From: a bacterium HR24
Lineage (GTDB): Bacteria > Chloroflexota > Dehalococcoidia > SM23-28-2 > HRBIN24
DNA: 34,532 nt
Reading direction: 5' to 3'
NCBI GenBank assembly: GCA_002898715.1
Contig: BEIA01000010.1
Span: forward strand, 1 to 34,532
Shown: piece by piece, positions 9,385 through 16,380 of the stretch
Layout: each line of letters begins with the position of its first letter
Position numbering within the stretch: position 1 is the stretch's first letter
Made by a program: the position numbers and the translations under genes
The notes under the pieces: model-generated
What the model was told of the DNA's origin: nothing
Databases searched by the model: none
The model's input: the letters and a program-made list of their open reading frames with translations, nothing else

Positions 9385-9475
9385 GGCGGCGCTGGTGAAG
9401 ATTGTAACAAAGTCCCCTTGGGGACGCAACAAAATCGGCTGCGGCAACGTTAAACATTTTGAGGAGGTGAACGAA

Positions 9476-9739
9476 GTGAGCGAGGCGGCTGTGGAGGAGC
9501 GGGAGACTCAGGTGATAGAGTGCCGCCACCACTGGGTCATCGAGACGCCCAGCGGGAGCCTCAGCGTGGGCCGCTGCCGCCGCTGCGGCGCGGTGCGGGA
9601 GTTCCGCAACTCCATGCCCGACACCTACTGGGACGAGGAGTCCTCCGTGGGCGCCTGGGGCAAGAGGTCTTCGGCGGCGTCGGCCGGAGAGAAGGCCCAG
9701 GCAGGCGAGGCCGACAGCGAGCCGGCGCTAGCGCTCTAG
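9476..9739 (+). CDS. Small zinc-finger-like protein
   Basis: An 87-residue protein with a likely zinc site: ECRHHW near the N-terminus and CRRCG about 20 residues later, followed by a conserved-looking REFRNSMPDTYW stretch and a low-complexity Ala/Glu/Ser tail. The ORF track starts it at 9329, but that start lies upstream of the -10 box. GTG 9476 is preceded by GAGGAGG with 8-nt spacing and is the better start. It stands alone between a strong promoter and a strong terminator, which suggests abundant expression. The function is unknown; a nucleic-acid-binding or adaptor role is only a guess. Confidence 0.75.
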   Translation: MSEAAVEERETQVIECRHHWVIETPSGSLSVGRCRRCGAVREFRNSMPDTYWDEESSVGAWGKRSSAASAGEKAQAGEADSEPALAL

Positions 9740-9761
9740 CACCTTCCTCGCGACGTGCGGA

Positions 9762-9790
9762 GGGGCCCCGCCGCGGCGGGGCCCTCTTTT
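9762..9790 (+). terminator. Rho-independent terminator
   Basis: A perfect GC-only hairpin with arms GGGCCCCGCC and GGCGGGGCCC is followed by TCTCTTTT-like sequence, 23 bp after the small protein's stop. It is a classic intrinsic terminator. Confidence 0.85.
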
Positions 9791-9839
9791 CCCGCCCCCC
9801 GCTGGCGCGTTCCAGACCGCCTTGTCCCGCGCCGCCCCT

Positions 9840-9845
9840 TATAAT
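9840..9845 (+). promoter_or_regulatory. Perfect -10 box TATAAT just upstream of pyrD
   Basis: TATAAT ends 9 nt before the pyrD ATG, so the transcript would start at or within a few bases of the start codon. No SD is present, implying a leaderless mRNA. No good -35 is seen. Confidence 0.6.
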
Positions 9846-9854
9846 GGCCTCGAG

Positions 9855-10814
9855 ATGGACCTGCGAGTGCACATCGGTGGCGGCAAACGGGGGCTGGTGC
9901 TGGCCAACCCCGTCCTCACCGCCTCCGGGTGCTTCGGCAACGGCATCGAGTTCCTGCGCGTCTTCGACATCCAGCGCCTGGGCGGCATCGTCAGCAAGGG
10001 CATAACCTTGCGCCCGCGCCTCGGCAACCCCCAGCCGCGCATCGTGGAGACGCCGGCCGGCATGATCAACTCTATCGGCCTGCAGAACGTGGGCGTGGAC
10101 GCGGTGCTCCGGGAGCTGGCGCCTATCTGGGCCACCTGGAGCGTGCCCGTCATCGCCAACATCGCTGCCGAGCGCGTGGAGGACTATGCCGAGCTGGCCC
10201 GCCGCCTGGACGAGGCGCCTGGCGTCTCGGCCCTGGAGCTGAATATCTCCTGTCCCAACGTGGAGAACGGGCTCGAGTTCGGCTCCAGGCCCGAGCCGGC
10301 AGCAGCTGTTGTGCAGGCGGTGCGGCAGGCCACGGGCCTGCCCGTCATCGTCAAGCTGACGCCCACCGCCGGCGACGTGGTGGCCGTGGCCGCCGCCGTC
10401 GTGGAGGCAGGGGCCGATGCCCTGACCATCGCCAACACCTTCCCTGCCCTGAGCATCGATATCCAGCGCCGTCGGCCCGCGCTGGGATGGGGCTCTGGCG
10501 GCCTTTCTGGCCCGGCCATCCGCCCCATCGTCCTGAAGATGGTGTACGACGTTGCTCGCGCCGGCCTGGGCGTTCCCATCATAGGCTGTGGGGGCATCGC
10601 CACCTGGCAGGACGCGGTGGAGTACCTCATGGCCGGGGCCAGCGCCGTGCAGGTCGGTACGGCCACCTTCTTCAACCCGCGCGCCCCCCTGGAGGTGCTG
10701 GAGGGCTTGCAGGAGTTCCTGCGCCAGGAGGGCATCGAAGAGCTGCGTGAACTGGTAGGAGCGGCCGTTAGCGCGGGGCAGGCGAAAAAGGTGTATTCTG
10801 GGGCCGAGGGCTAG
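9855..10814 (+). CDS. pyrD: Dihydroorotate dehydrogenase, class 1B catalytic subunit
   Basis: This FMN enzyme oxidises dihydroorotate to orotate in pyrimidine synthesis. At 319 residues it has the TIM-barrel motifs of class 1B: NPVLTASGCFGNG near the start, NSIGLQNVG, the active-site loop LNISCPNVENG with the catalytic Cys, VKLTPTAGDV, and the FMN-phosphate segment GCGGIATWQDAVEYLMAGASAVQVGTA. It pairs with PyrK (4122-4910). The ORF track starts at TTG 9822, but that lies upstream of the -10 box; ATG 9855 matches the family N-terminus. The mRNA appears leaderless. Confidence 0.95.
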   Translation: MDLRVHIGGGKRGLVLANPVLTASGCFGNGIEFLRVFDIQRLGGIVSKGITLRPRLGNPQPRIVETPAGMINSIGLQNVGVDAVLRELAPIWATWSVPVIANIAAERVEDYAELARRLDEAPGVSALELNISCPNVENGLEFGSRPEPAAAVVQAVRQATGLPVIVKLTPTAGDVVAVAAAVVEAGADALTIANTFPALSIDIQRRRPALGWGSGGLSGPAIRPIVLKMVYDVARAGLGVPIIGCGGIATWQDAVEYLMAGASAVQVGTATFFNPRAPLEVLEGLQEFLRQEGIEELRELVGAAVSAGQAKKVYSGAEG

Positions 10815-10877
10815 CCAGTAAGACCCCGTTCCTGGTATGAAAATGGGGGAGGGCTAGTCTGGACACGGCTGACGGCG

Positions 10878-10896
10878 GCCGGCCACCGGGGCCGGC
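10878..10896 (+). other. GC-rich hairpin in pyrD downstream region
   Basis: Arms GCCGGCC and GGCCGGC with a 5-nt loop form a small hairpin between pyrD and the membrane-protein gene. It has no U-tract, so it may be a weak terminator or a structure near the downstream ribosome-binding site. Confidence 0.3.
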
Positions 10897-10906
10897 GGAG
10901 GTGCTC

Positions 10907-10954
10907 ATGGCAGGAGAGGGCGAGGGAGGAAGGAGATGGGGTCTCCGCCATTAG
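10907..10954 (+). other. Possible 15-codon upstream ORF overlapping the membrane-protein start
   Basis: ATG 10907 has a strong SD (GGAGG, 5-nt spacing) and encodes MAGEGEGGRRWGLRH before stopping at 10954, inside the start of the next gene in another frame. It could couple or tune translation of that gene. Confidence 0.25.
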
Positions 10955-12612
10955 CAGTCGAGTCCGCCCGGCCGACAGGCCGGCGCTGGGGCGGCCTTCC
11001 GCCCTGGACATGGGAGCTGGCCTTGGCCAGCCTGCCTGTCCTCCTGGGGCTGGCGGTGCGGCTGGTCCACGTCCTGCCGGCGGGATTCCCCCTGAACGAC
11101 GGCGGCATGTTCTACGTCATGGCGCTGGATATCCAGCGCCACGGCTTCGGCCTGCCTGACTTCACGTCGTACAACGGCTTGCGCATACCTTTCGCCTACC
11201 CGCCTCTGGCCTTCTACCTGGCCGCTGCTCTGGACAAGGTCGGGCCCTGGTCCCTGGCCGATGTGATGCGTTTCCTCCCCCTGTCGGCCAGTGTGCTGAG
11301 CATCGGCGCCCTGTATCTGCTAGCGCGGACGGTGATGGGCCGCGGGCTGGTGCCGCTGGTGGCGGCCGTCGCCTTCGCCCTGGCGCCACGTAGCTTCATC
11401 TGGCAGATCGTCGGCGGAGGCCTGACCCGGGCGTTGGGGCAGCTACTGGCGATCCTTGCCTTGTGGCAGGGCTACCTGATGTTCAGGGAGGGCAAGGGGC
11501 CGCGCCCGCTGGCCATCGTCCTCGCCTCCCTGGCTGTCCTCACCCACCCAGAAATGGGCTGGCTGGTAGCCTTCAGCTACGCCTTCTTCTTCGTCACCAT
11601 GGGCCGAAGCCGGACAGGCGTGGTGAGCGCGGCGGTGACCGCATCGGCCGTGGCCGCGCTGACCACGCCTTGGTGGCTGACGGTGCTGCTGCGTCACGGC
11701 ATCGAGCCGCTGCTGGCGGCCGCCCAGACGGGCAAGACCGACTGGCTGTCGTGGAAGTTCATCAACATGATCCAGCCGTACTTCACCGAGGAGCCCTTCT
11801 TCCCGCTGCTGGCGCTGCTCATGTATGCCGGCGGCGTCATCTCTGCCTTCAAGGGCGAACTGTTCGTGCCGGCCTGGTTCCTGCTCATCCTGTACATAGA
11901 CCCGCGCGTGGCCTACACCAGTGCCATGGTGCCCGGCTCCCTGCTGGCAGGTGTGGCGGTGTCCACGCTGCTGGACGTGGCCCAGCGAGAAGGCAGGGCC
12001 CTGCGGCTCCCACGCTGGCTGTTGGAGGCGCGGGCGCGCTGGCGGCGGTGGGCGCTCCTCGCTGCACGGCCCTGGCCGGTGGTGGGGCTGCTGCTGCTAG
12101 CAACCTACGGCACCTACTCTTCGGTGAAGGCGGACCGAGCGCCGGAATCGCCCCTGCTCTACGTGCCCGACGACGCCCGGGCGGCCATGTCGTGGATAGC
12201 CAGCAGCACGCCGGGAACGGCCAAGTTCGTCATCGTCGAGGGGCGCTACAACCCGTGGATCGATGCTATCTCGGAGTGGTTCCCGGCCCTGACGGGCCGC
12301 GTGAGCATCGCCACCATCCAGGGCTTCGAGTGGCTGGGGCTGCGGCGGTACGAAAGCCAGCATTTCTTGTACTGGGCATTCCAGGACTGCGCCTATCAGC
12401 AGGCATCGTGCCTTGATCAGCGGGCCATCATCTACAACACGGCCTTCACGCACGTCTTCTTGCCGAAGGTGGGTAATCAGGACTGCTGCATAACCCTGCG
12501 CACCTCGTTGCGGTACGACGCCAACTATCGTGTCATTTACGACGGGCCGGGCGGCACCATCTTCGAACGCGACCGGCCCGACAGGATCACCTACAACCTC
12601 CCTGTGAGCTGA
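10936..12612 (+). CDS. Polytopic membrane protein, GT-C glycosyltransferase-like
   Basis: A 558-residue protein with about 9-11 predicted membrane segments across residues 25-400 and a C-terminal extracytoplasmic domain of about 150 residues. The first loop, after transmembrane segment 1, contains FPLNDGGMFYVMALDIQRHG. An acidic residue here is typical of GT-C fold lipid-phosphate-sugar glycosyltransferases, and the AYPPLAFYLAAAL segment also fits. Substrate and donor are unknown. ATG 10936 is preceded by GGAGGAAGGAG. It starts 121 bp after pyrD and may have its own weak extended -10 (TGGTATGAA near 10837). The C-terminal domain holds several Cys (DCAYQQASC, DCC) that could form disulfides outside the membrane. 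Confidence 0.7.
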   Translation: MGSPPLAVESARPTGRRWGGLPPWTWELALASLPVLLGLAVRLVHVLPAGFPLNDGGMFYVMALDIQRHGFGLPDFTSYNGLRIPFAYPPLAFYLAAALDKVGPWSLADVMRFLPLSASVLSIGALYLLARTVMGRGLVPLVAAVAFALAPRSFIWQIVGGGLTRALGQLLAILALWQGYLMFREGKGPRPLAIVLASLAVLTHPEMGWLVAFSYAFFFVTMGRSRTGVVSAAVTASAVAALTTPWWLTVLLRHGIEPLLAAAQTGKTDWLSWKFINMIQPYFTEEPFFPLLALLMYAGGVISAFKGELFVPAWFLLILYIDPRVAYTSAMVPGSLLAGVAVSTLLDVAQREGRALRLPRWLLEARARWRRWALLAARPWPVVGLLLLATYGTYSSVKADRAPESPLLYVPDDARAAMSWIASSTPGTAKFVIVEGRYNPWIDAISEWFPALTGRVSIATIQGFEWLGLRRYESQHFLYWAFQDCAYQQASCLDQRAIIYNTAFTHVFLPKVGNQDCCITLRTSLRYDANYRVIYDGPGGTIFERDRPDRITYNLPVS

Positions 12613-12626
12613 GGTGCGCAGGGGCC

Positions 12627-12869
12627 ATGGGCCCTCCCAACGAGAAGCCCCCTCCCTGGTGGCAGGAGACGTGGGTGCTGACCAGGGCTATTTTCGGCAT
12701 CCTTTTGTGGCCGCTGCTGGCCCTGGTAGCGGTAGTAGTGGCGATAGCCGGCCTGGTGGTGGCCTTCGGCACTGGCTGGCCCTGGGGCCTGATGGCCCTG
12801 GCCATTATCGCCCTGGCGGTAGCGGCCTTCGCCTGGTGGGACAGGCGACGCACGCCCCCTCAGGACTGA
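12627..12869 (+). CDS. Small two-TM membrane protein
   Basis: An 80-residue protein with a proline/tryptophan-rich N-terminus (PPPWWQETW) and two hydrophobic helices (ILLWPLLALVAVVVAIAGLVVAF and WGLMALAIIALAVAAFAWW) joined by a Gly-Trp-Pro turn, ending in a charged WDRRRTPPQD tail. It begins 15 bp after the GT-C-like protein and is probably cotranscribed. Its last 10 bases overlap the end of the convergent gene. No family is recognised. Confidence 0.6.
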   Translation: MGPPNEKPPPWWQETWVLTRAIFGILLWPLLALVAVVVAIAGLVVAFGTGWPWGLMALAIIALAVAAFAWWDRRRTPPQD

Positions 12870-13195
12870 CCGCCGCCTGCCTCGACGACCTCGAAGGTGT
12901 ATCGGTACCAGGTCCCGTCGGGATAGGGCGCCGTGGGCAGGGCCTGGTCCTCGAACGCCGCCACCGTCGCCGCGCCCCCCTCGCGCACGTACCGCTGGCA
13001 GTCCTCCAGGGTCTGCCAGCGCGTTATCTGGCCCATCTGCCCGTCGCCGTGTACGCCCCACAGGTACTGGATTGAGACGAAGCCGGGCTGCCGCTGCAGC
13101 ACCGACAGGACGCGAGGCATAGCCTGCTCGAGCCGGGCCTGCCACTCCTGACGGTCGCGAATGCGCGTCTTGCGGACGACGATGGAGACCACCAT
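12860..13195 (-). CDS. ABM-like dimeric alpha+beta barrel protein
   Basis: A 111-residue protein resembling antibiotic biosynthesis monooxygenase (ABM)/YgiN-like ferredoxin-fold proteins: an initial strand (MVVSIVVRKTRIRD), a helix with QARLEQAMPRVLSVLQRQPGFVSIQYLWG, and a second repeat-like WQTLEDCQRYVREGG segment, ending in a TWYRYTFEVVE strand. Some members are cofactor-free oxygenases and others bind heme; no specific heme ligand is evident. ATG 13195 has AGGAGG 6 nt upstream and is preferred over the GTG two codons before. It is divergent from yggS and convergent with the small membrane protein. Confidence 0.65.
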   Translation of the reverse strand: MVVSIVVRKTRIRDRQEWQARLEQAMPRVLSVLQRQPGFVSIQYLWGVHGDGQMGQITRWQTLEDCQRYVREGGAATVAAFEDQALPTAPYPDGTWYRYTFEVVEAGGGQS

Positions 13196-13230
13196 GGCCA
13201 CCTCCTGGCGCGCCAGTCTCTGTGCCCTGT

Positions 13231-13236
13231 TATACT
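13231..13236 (+). promoter_or_regulatory. -10 box TATACT immediately upstream of yggS
   Basis: TATACT ends exactly 9 nt before GTG 13246, the same geometry as the pyrD box. There is no SD before the GTG, so the mRNA is probably leaderless. Confidence 0.55.
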
Positions 13237-13245
13237 GGATACGCC

Positions 13246-13920
13246 GTGCGAGCGCTAACCGTCGAGGCCCGCATACACGACGTGATGCAGCGGATCGAGA
13301 CGGCCTGCCATAGGGCCGGCCGCTCTCCCGACGAGGTGACCGTCATCGCCATCGCCAAGGGCTTCCCGGCCGAGGCGGTGCTGGAGGCCTACGCCGCTGG
13401 CCTGCGCCATTTCGGCGAGAACCGCGTACAGGAAGCGGCAGCCAAGCGTCCGCGCCTGGCCCATCTGGACGTTACCTGGCACATGGTGGGACACCTGCAG
13501 ACCAACAAGGTCAGCAGGGCGCTGGAGCTGTTCGACGTCGTCCACAGCGTGGACTCGCTGCGGCTGGCGCAGGAGCTGAGCCGGCGCTCGAGGCGGCGGC
13601 TCCCCGTGCTCGTGGAGGTCAACGTGGCCGGAGAGGCCACCAAGTTCGGCTTCCCGCCCGAGGAGGCGGCGGCCGCGGCCGAGGCCATCGCCCGCCTGCC
13701 CAACCTCGACGTCATCGGCCTCATGACGGTAGCACCGCTAGCCGACGACCCCGAGGAGGTGCGGCCTGTCTTCCGCCGCCTGCGCGATCTGGCCCGCTCC
13801 CTGGGCGTTCCCCACCTTTCCATGGGCATGAGCGACGACTTCGAGGTGGCCATCGAGGAAGGGGCCACCATGGTGCGCCTGGGCCGAGCCATTTTCGGCC
13901 CCAGGCCCGGGCCGGCGTGA
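13246..13920 (+). CDS. yggS: PLP homeostasis protein (YggS/PROSC family)
   Basis: A 224-residue single-domain TIM-barrel protein that binds pyridoxal 5'-phosphate and helps keep PLP and amino-acid pools balanced; no catalytic activity is firmly known. The PLP lysine lies in VTVIAIAKGFPAEAV. Other hallmarks are FGENRVQEAAAK, WHMVGHLQTNKV, LVEVNVAGEATKFGF, GLMTVAPLADDPEEVRPVF and the phosphate-binding SMGMSDDFEVAIEEGATMVRLG. The ORF track begins at GTG 13222, but that precedes the -10 box; GTG 13246 gives the normal N-terminus. The order yggS-proC-yggT is widely conserved. Confidence 0.93.
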   Translation: MRALTVEARIHDVMQRIETACHRAGRSPDEVTVIAIAKGFPAEAVLEAYAAGLRHFGENRVQEAAAKRPRLAHLDVTWHMVGHLQTNKVSRALELFDVVHSVDSLRLAQELSRRSRRRLPVLVEVNVAGEATKFGFPPEEAAAAAEAIARLPNLDVIGLMTVAPLADDPEEVRPVFRRLRDLARSLGVPHLSMGMSDDFEVAIEEGATMVRLGRAIFGPRPGPA

Positions 13921-13945
13921 CACACATGGGGCAGGTGCTACCGGC

Positions 13946-14746
13946 ATGAGAATTGCCATCATCGGCGGTGGCGTCATGGGCGAGGCCATAGTCAGCGCCC
14001 TGCTCCGGCGGGGCGTGGCGGCCGCCGACGACATCGCCGTGTGCGAGGTGCTGGACGACCGCCGCCGCTACCTGTCCGAGAAGCATGGTGTAGCCACCTT
14101 CGCCGACGCCGCCCGGGCTGTGGATGGCGCCGGCCTGGTAGTGTTCGCCGTGAAGCCCCAGGAGTTCCCGGCAGCGGCAGCCCCCCTGGCCGGGCGCCTG
14201 GGCGAGCGCTCCGTGCTCTCCATCATGGCAGGGGTACGGCTGGCGAGCATCGTCGCCGCCCTCGGCAGCGACCGGGTGGCGCGGGCCATGCCCAACACGC
14301 CTGCCCAGATCGGCGAGGGCATCACCGTATGGACGGCGGCGCCAGGCCTGGACAGCGAGGCGCTGGAGGACATCCGCTGCCTGCTGGGCGCCCTCGGACA
14401 AGAGGTCTACGTGGACGACGAGAAGTACGTGGAGATGGCCACCGCCGTCAGCGGCAGCGGGCCAGGCTTCGTCTTCCTGCTGCTGGAGGCGCTGATAGAT
14501 GGCGCCGTTCATATCGGCCTGAGACGCGAGGTGGCCACCCGCCTGGTATACCAGACGGTGCTGGGCTCCGTGCGATACGCCGAGGTAACGGGCCGGCACC
14601 CTGCCGAGCTGAGGGCGCAGGTGGTATCTCCGGGCGGCACCACTGCCGCCGGCCTGCTCGCTCTGGAGAGAGCGGGTGTGAGGGCAGCCATCGTCGAGGC
14701 CATCGAAGCCGCCTATCGCCGGGCGCTGGAGCTGGGAGGCAAGTAG
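13946..14746 (+). CDS. proC: Pyrroline-5-carboxylate reductase
   Basis: This enzyme catalyses the last step of proline synthesis, reducing 1-pyrroline-5-carboxylate with NAD(P)H. It has 266 residues. The Rossmann motif IIGGGVMGEAIVSALL opens the protein, FAVKPQEF and MPNTPAQIGEGI follow, and the C-terminal helical dimerisation domain carries the signature AVSGSGPGFVFLLLEALIDG and VVSPGGTTAAGLLALE. It starts 25 bp after yggS, and its GGGAGG near the 3' end appears to serve as the SD of yggT. Confidence 0.96.
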   Translation: MRIAIIGGGVMGEAIVSALLRRGVAAADDIAVCEVLDDRRRYLSEKHGVATFADAARAVDGAGLVVFAVKPQEFPAAAAPLAGRLGERSVLSIMAGVRLASIVAALGSDRVARAMPNTPAQIGEGITVWTAAPGLDSEALEDIRCLLGALGQEVYVDDEKYVEMATAVSGSGPGFVFLLLEALIDGAVHIGLRREVATRLVYQTVLGSVRYAEVTGRHPAELRAQVVSPGGTTAAGLLALERAGVRAAIVEAIEAAYRRALELGGK

Positions 14747-14748
14747 CC

Positions 14749-15006
14749 ATCGATACCCTCGCCTATCTCATCCAGATCGTGGCCTATGTGCTCACCCTGG
14801 CCATCTTTGCGCGGGCCATCCTCTCCTGGTTCCCCATCGACCCGCGCAACCCGGTGGTGTCGTTCTTGCACGAGATCACGGAGCCAATCCTCGCCCCGCT
14901 GCGTCAGGTACTGCCGCGCATAGGCTTCCTCGACCTGTCGCCCCTGGTGGCCATTATCCTCCTGCAGGTAGTGGCGCGCCTGGCTGCCGATGCCCTCACC
15001 GGCTAG
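14749..15006 (+). CDS. yggT: YggT-family membrane protein with apparent ATC start codon
   Basis: An 85-residue YggT protein with two hydrophobic helices (LAYLIQIVAYVLTLAIFARAIL and LDLSPLVAIILLQVVARLAADAL) flanking the family motif SWFPIDPRNPVVSFLHEITEPILAPLRQ. YggT proteins are linked to cell-envelope and division functions in several bacteria. The frame has no ATG, GTG or TTG before residue 11. ATC at 14749 lies 9 nt after GGAGG (14735-14739) and gives the normal family N-terminus, whereas GTG 14779 would cut the first membrane helix and lacks an SD. The gene is absent as a separate entry in the ORF track. Confidence 0.85.
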   Translation: MDTLAYLIQIVAYVLTLAIFARAILSWFPIDPRNPVVSFLHEITEPILAPLRQVLPRIGFLDLSPLVAIILLQVVARLAADALTG

Positions 15007-15010
15007 CGCC

Positions 15011-15039
15011 TTGCCGCCCTGGGCCCTGCATGGTATGAT
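15011..15039 (+). promoter_or_regulatory. recA promoter (TTGCCG-N17-TGG-TATGAT, extended -10)
   Basis: A TG-extended -10 box TATGAT (15034-15039) is paired at 17 bp with TTGCCG (4/6). The leader to the recA ATG is about 40 nt. No clear GAAC-N4-GTTC type LexA box is seen; only a CGAAC half-site lies near 15053. Confidence 0.65.
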
Positions 15040-15084
15040 GACCACGCGCAGGCGAACAAATAAGCTAAAAAGGTGCGTGAGCGG

Positions 15085-16146
15085 ATGAACCAAGAAAACG
15101 AGGGCAAGTCCGACCGCCTCCGGGCCCTGGAGATGGCCATCAGCCAGATAGAGAAGGAGTTCGGACGTGGCGCCATCATGCGCCTGGGAGAGGCCAGCCA
15201 GCGGCTGCAGGTAGAAGCCATCCCTACCGGCTCCCTGGCCCTGGACCTGGCCCTGGGCGTGGGCGGCATCCCCCGCGGACGAGTGACGGAGATCTTCGGG
15301 CCGGAGATGGCCGGCAAGTCGACCCTGGCCATGAGCATCATTGCCCAGGCCCAGAAGATGGGTGGGGTGGCGGCTTACATCGACGTGGAGCATGCCCTGG
15401 ACCCCACCTTCGCCGCGGCCATGGGCATCGACGTGGGCGACCTTTTGGTCTCCCAGCCCGACACGGGCGAGCAGGCGCTGGAGATTGCGGAGGCGCTGGT
15501 GCGCAGCAACGCTGTGGACGTGGTGGTCATCGACTCGGTGGCAGCCCTGGTGCCACGGGCAGAGCTGGAAGGGGACATGGGCGAGTCGTTGCCCGGGATG
15601 CAGGCGCGTCTCATGTCCCAGGCCCTGCGCAAGCTGACCGCCACCATCTCGCGCACCCGCACCGCCGTGGTATTCATTAACCAGCTCCGGGAGAAGATCG
15701 GCATCGTCTTCGGCAGTCCGGAGGTGACGCCCGGGGGGCGCGCCCTCAAGTTCTACTCCTCGGTGCGCATCGACCTGCGGCGCGTAGAGGCCATCAAGTC
15801 CGGCAGCCAGATCATCGGCAACCGGGTGAGGGCCAAGATCGTCAAGAACAAGGTGGCGCCGCCCTTCCGCACCGCCGAGTTCGAGATTATCTTCCACGGC
15901 CCCAACGTGGGCATCGGCCGCGAGGGCGACATCCTTGACCTCGGCTCGGCCCTGGGCATCGTGCGCAAGCAGGGAGCTTTCTACTCCTACGGCGAGACTC
16001 GGCTGGGCCAGGGGCGCGAGCAGGCCAAGGAGTTCCTGCGTCAGCACCCGGCCCTGGCCGACGAGCTGGAACGGCTGATCCGCGCCAAGGCCGACGAGGC
16101 CGCACCGGCCGCCGCCTTCGCCCCTGCCGAGGCCGAGCCAGCCTAA
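15085..16146 (+). CDS. recA: DNA recombinase RecA
   Basis: This ATP-dependent strand-exchange protein of homologous recombination also serves as the SOS coprotease. At 353 residues it is full length. Walker A is [10 protein letters not shown] (residues ~71-80, with MA in place of the usual SS), followed by [11 protein letters not shown], Walker [11 protein letters not shown], loop L1 [16 protein letters not shown] and loop L2/[20 protein letters not shown], then [14 protein letters not shown]. The C-terminus is short and Ala/Glu-rich. ATG 15085 lies about 11 nt after AAGG; the alternative GTG 15073 has no SD. The 234 bases after it contain only the elements listed separately. Confidence 0.97.
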   Translation: MNQENEGKSDRLRALEMAISQIEKEFGRGAIMRLGEASQRLQVEAIPTGSLALDLALGVGGIPRGRVTEIFGPEMAGKSTLAMSIIAQAQKMGGVAAYIDVEHALDPTFAAAMGIDVGDLLVSQPDTGEQALEIAEALVRSNAVDVVVIDSVAALVPRAELEGDMGESLPGMQARLMSQALRKLTATISRTRTAVVFINQLREKIGIVFGSPEVTPGGRALKFYSSVRIDLRRVEAIKSGSQIIGNRVRAKIVKNKVAPPFRTAEFEIIFHGPNVGIGREGDILDLGSALGIVRKQGAFYSYGETRLGQGREQAKEFLRQHPALADELERLIRAKADEAAPAAAFAPAEAEPA

Positions 16147-16282
16147 GCATAACGCAAGACACGCCTGGCCCTCGCTACCCGCTGGCGCCTCGTGGCCGGT
16201 TCCGGCACGCGTTACCGTCCCGCCCAAGTCCGGGCTCGTGTCGGTCGACCGCTTGCCGCTAGTCGGGCAGCGGCATGGCCCG

Positions 16283-16360
16283 TATACTTGGGGCGCGGTG
16301 GCCCCTGTGGCCCCGACCACCATACCTGCCACTATTGGCTTCGGGCTGCCCGCAGTTTAG
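16283..16360 (+). other. Possible -10 box and leaderless 20-residue ORF upstream of the ferritin-VIT gene
   Basis: TATACT (16283-16288) lies exactly 9 nt before GTG 16298, which opens a 20-codon ORF (VAPVAPTTIPATIGFGLPAV) ending 20 bp before the next gene. The geometry copies that of pyrD and yggS, but the peptide has no known counterpart. Confidence 0.2.
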
Positions 16361-16363
16361 ACT
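16335..16363 (+). promoter_or_regulatory. Putative promoter (TTGGCT-N17-TAGACT)
   Basis: Both hexamers match consensus at 4 of 6 positions with ideal 17-bp spacing, just upstream of the SD of the ferritin-VIT fusion. Only a short leader of about 10 nt would result. Confidence 0.35.
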
Positions 16364-16380
16364 GTTTCCAAGGTGGGAAT

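Noticed and set aside
14713-16332. 539-residue minus ORF opposite yggT and recA
   Set aside because: Shadow frame; recA and yggT motifs on the plus strand are unmistakable.
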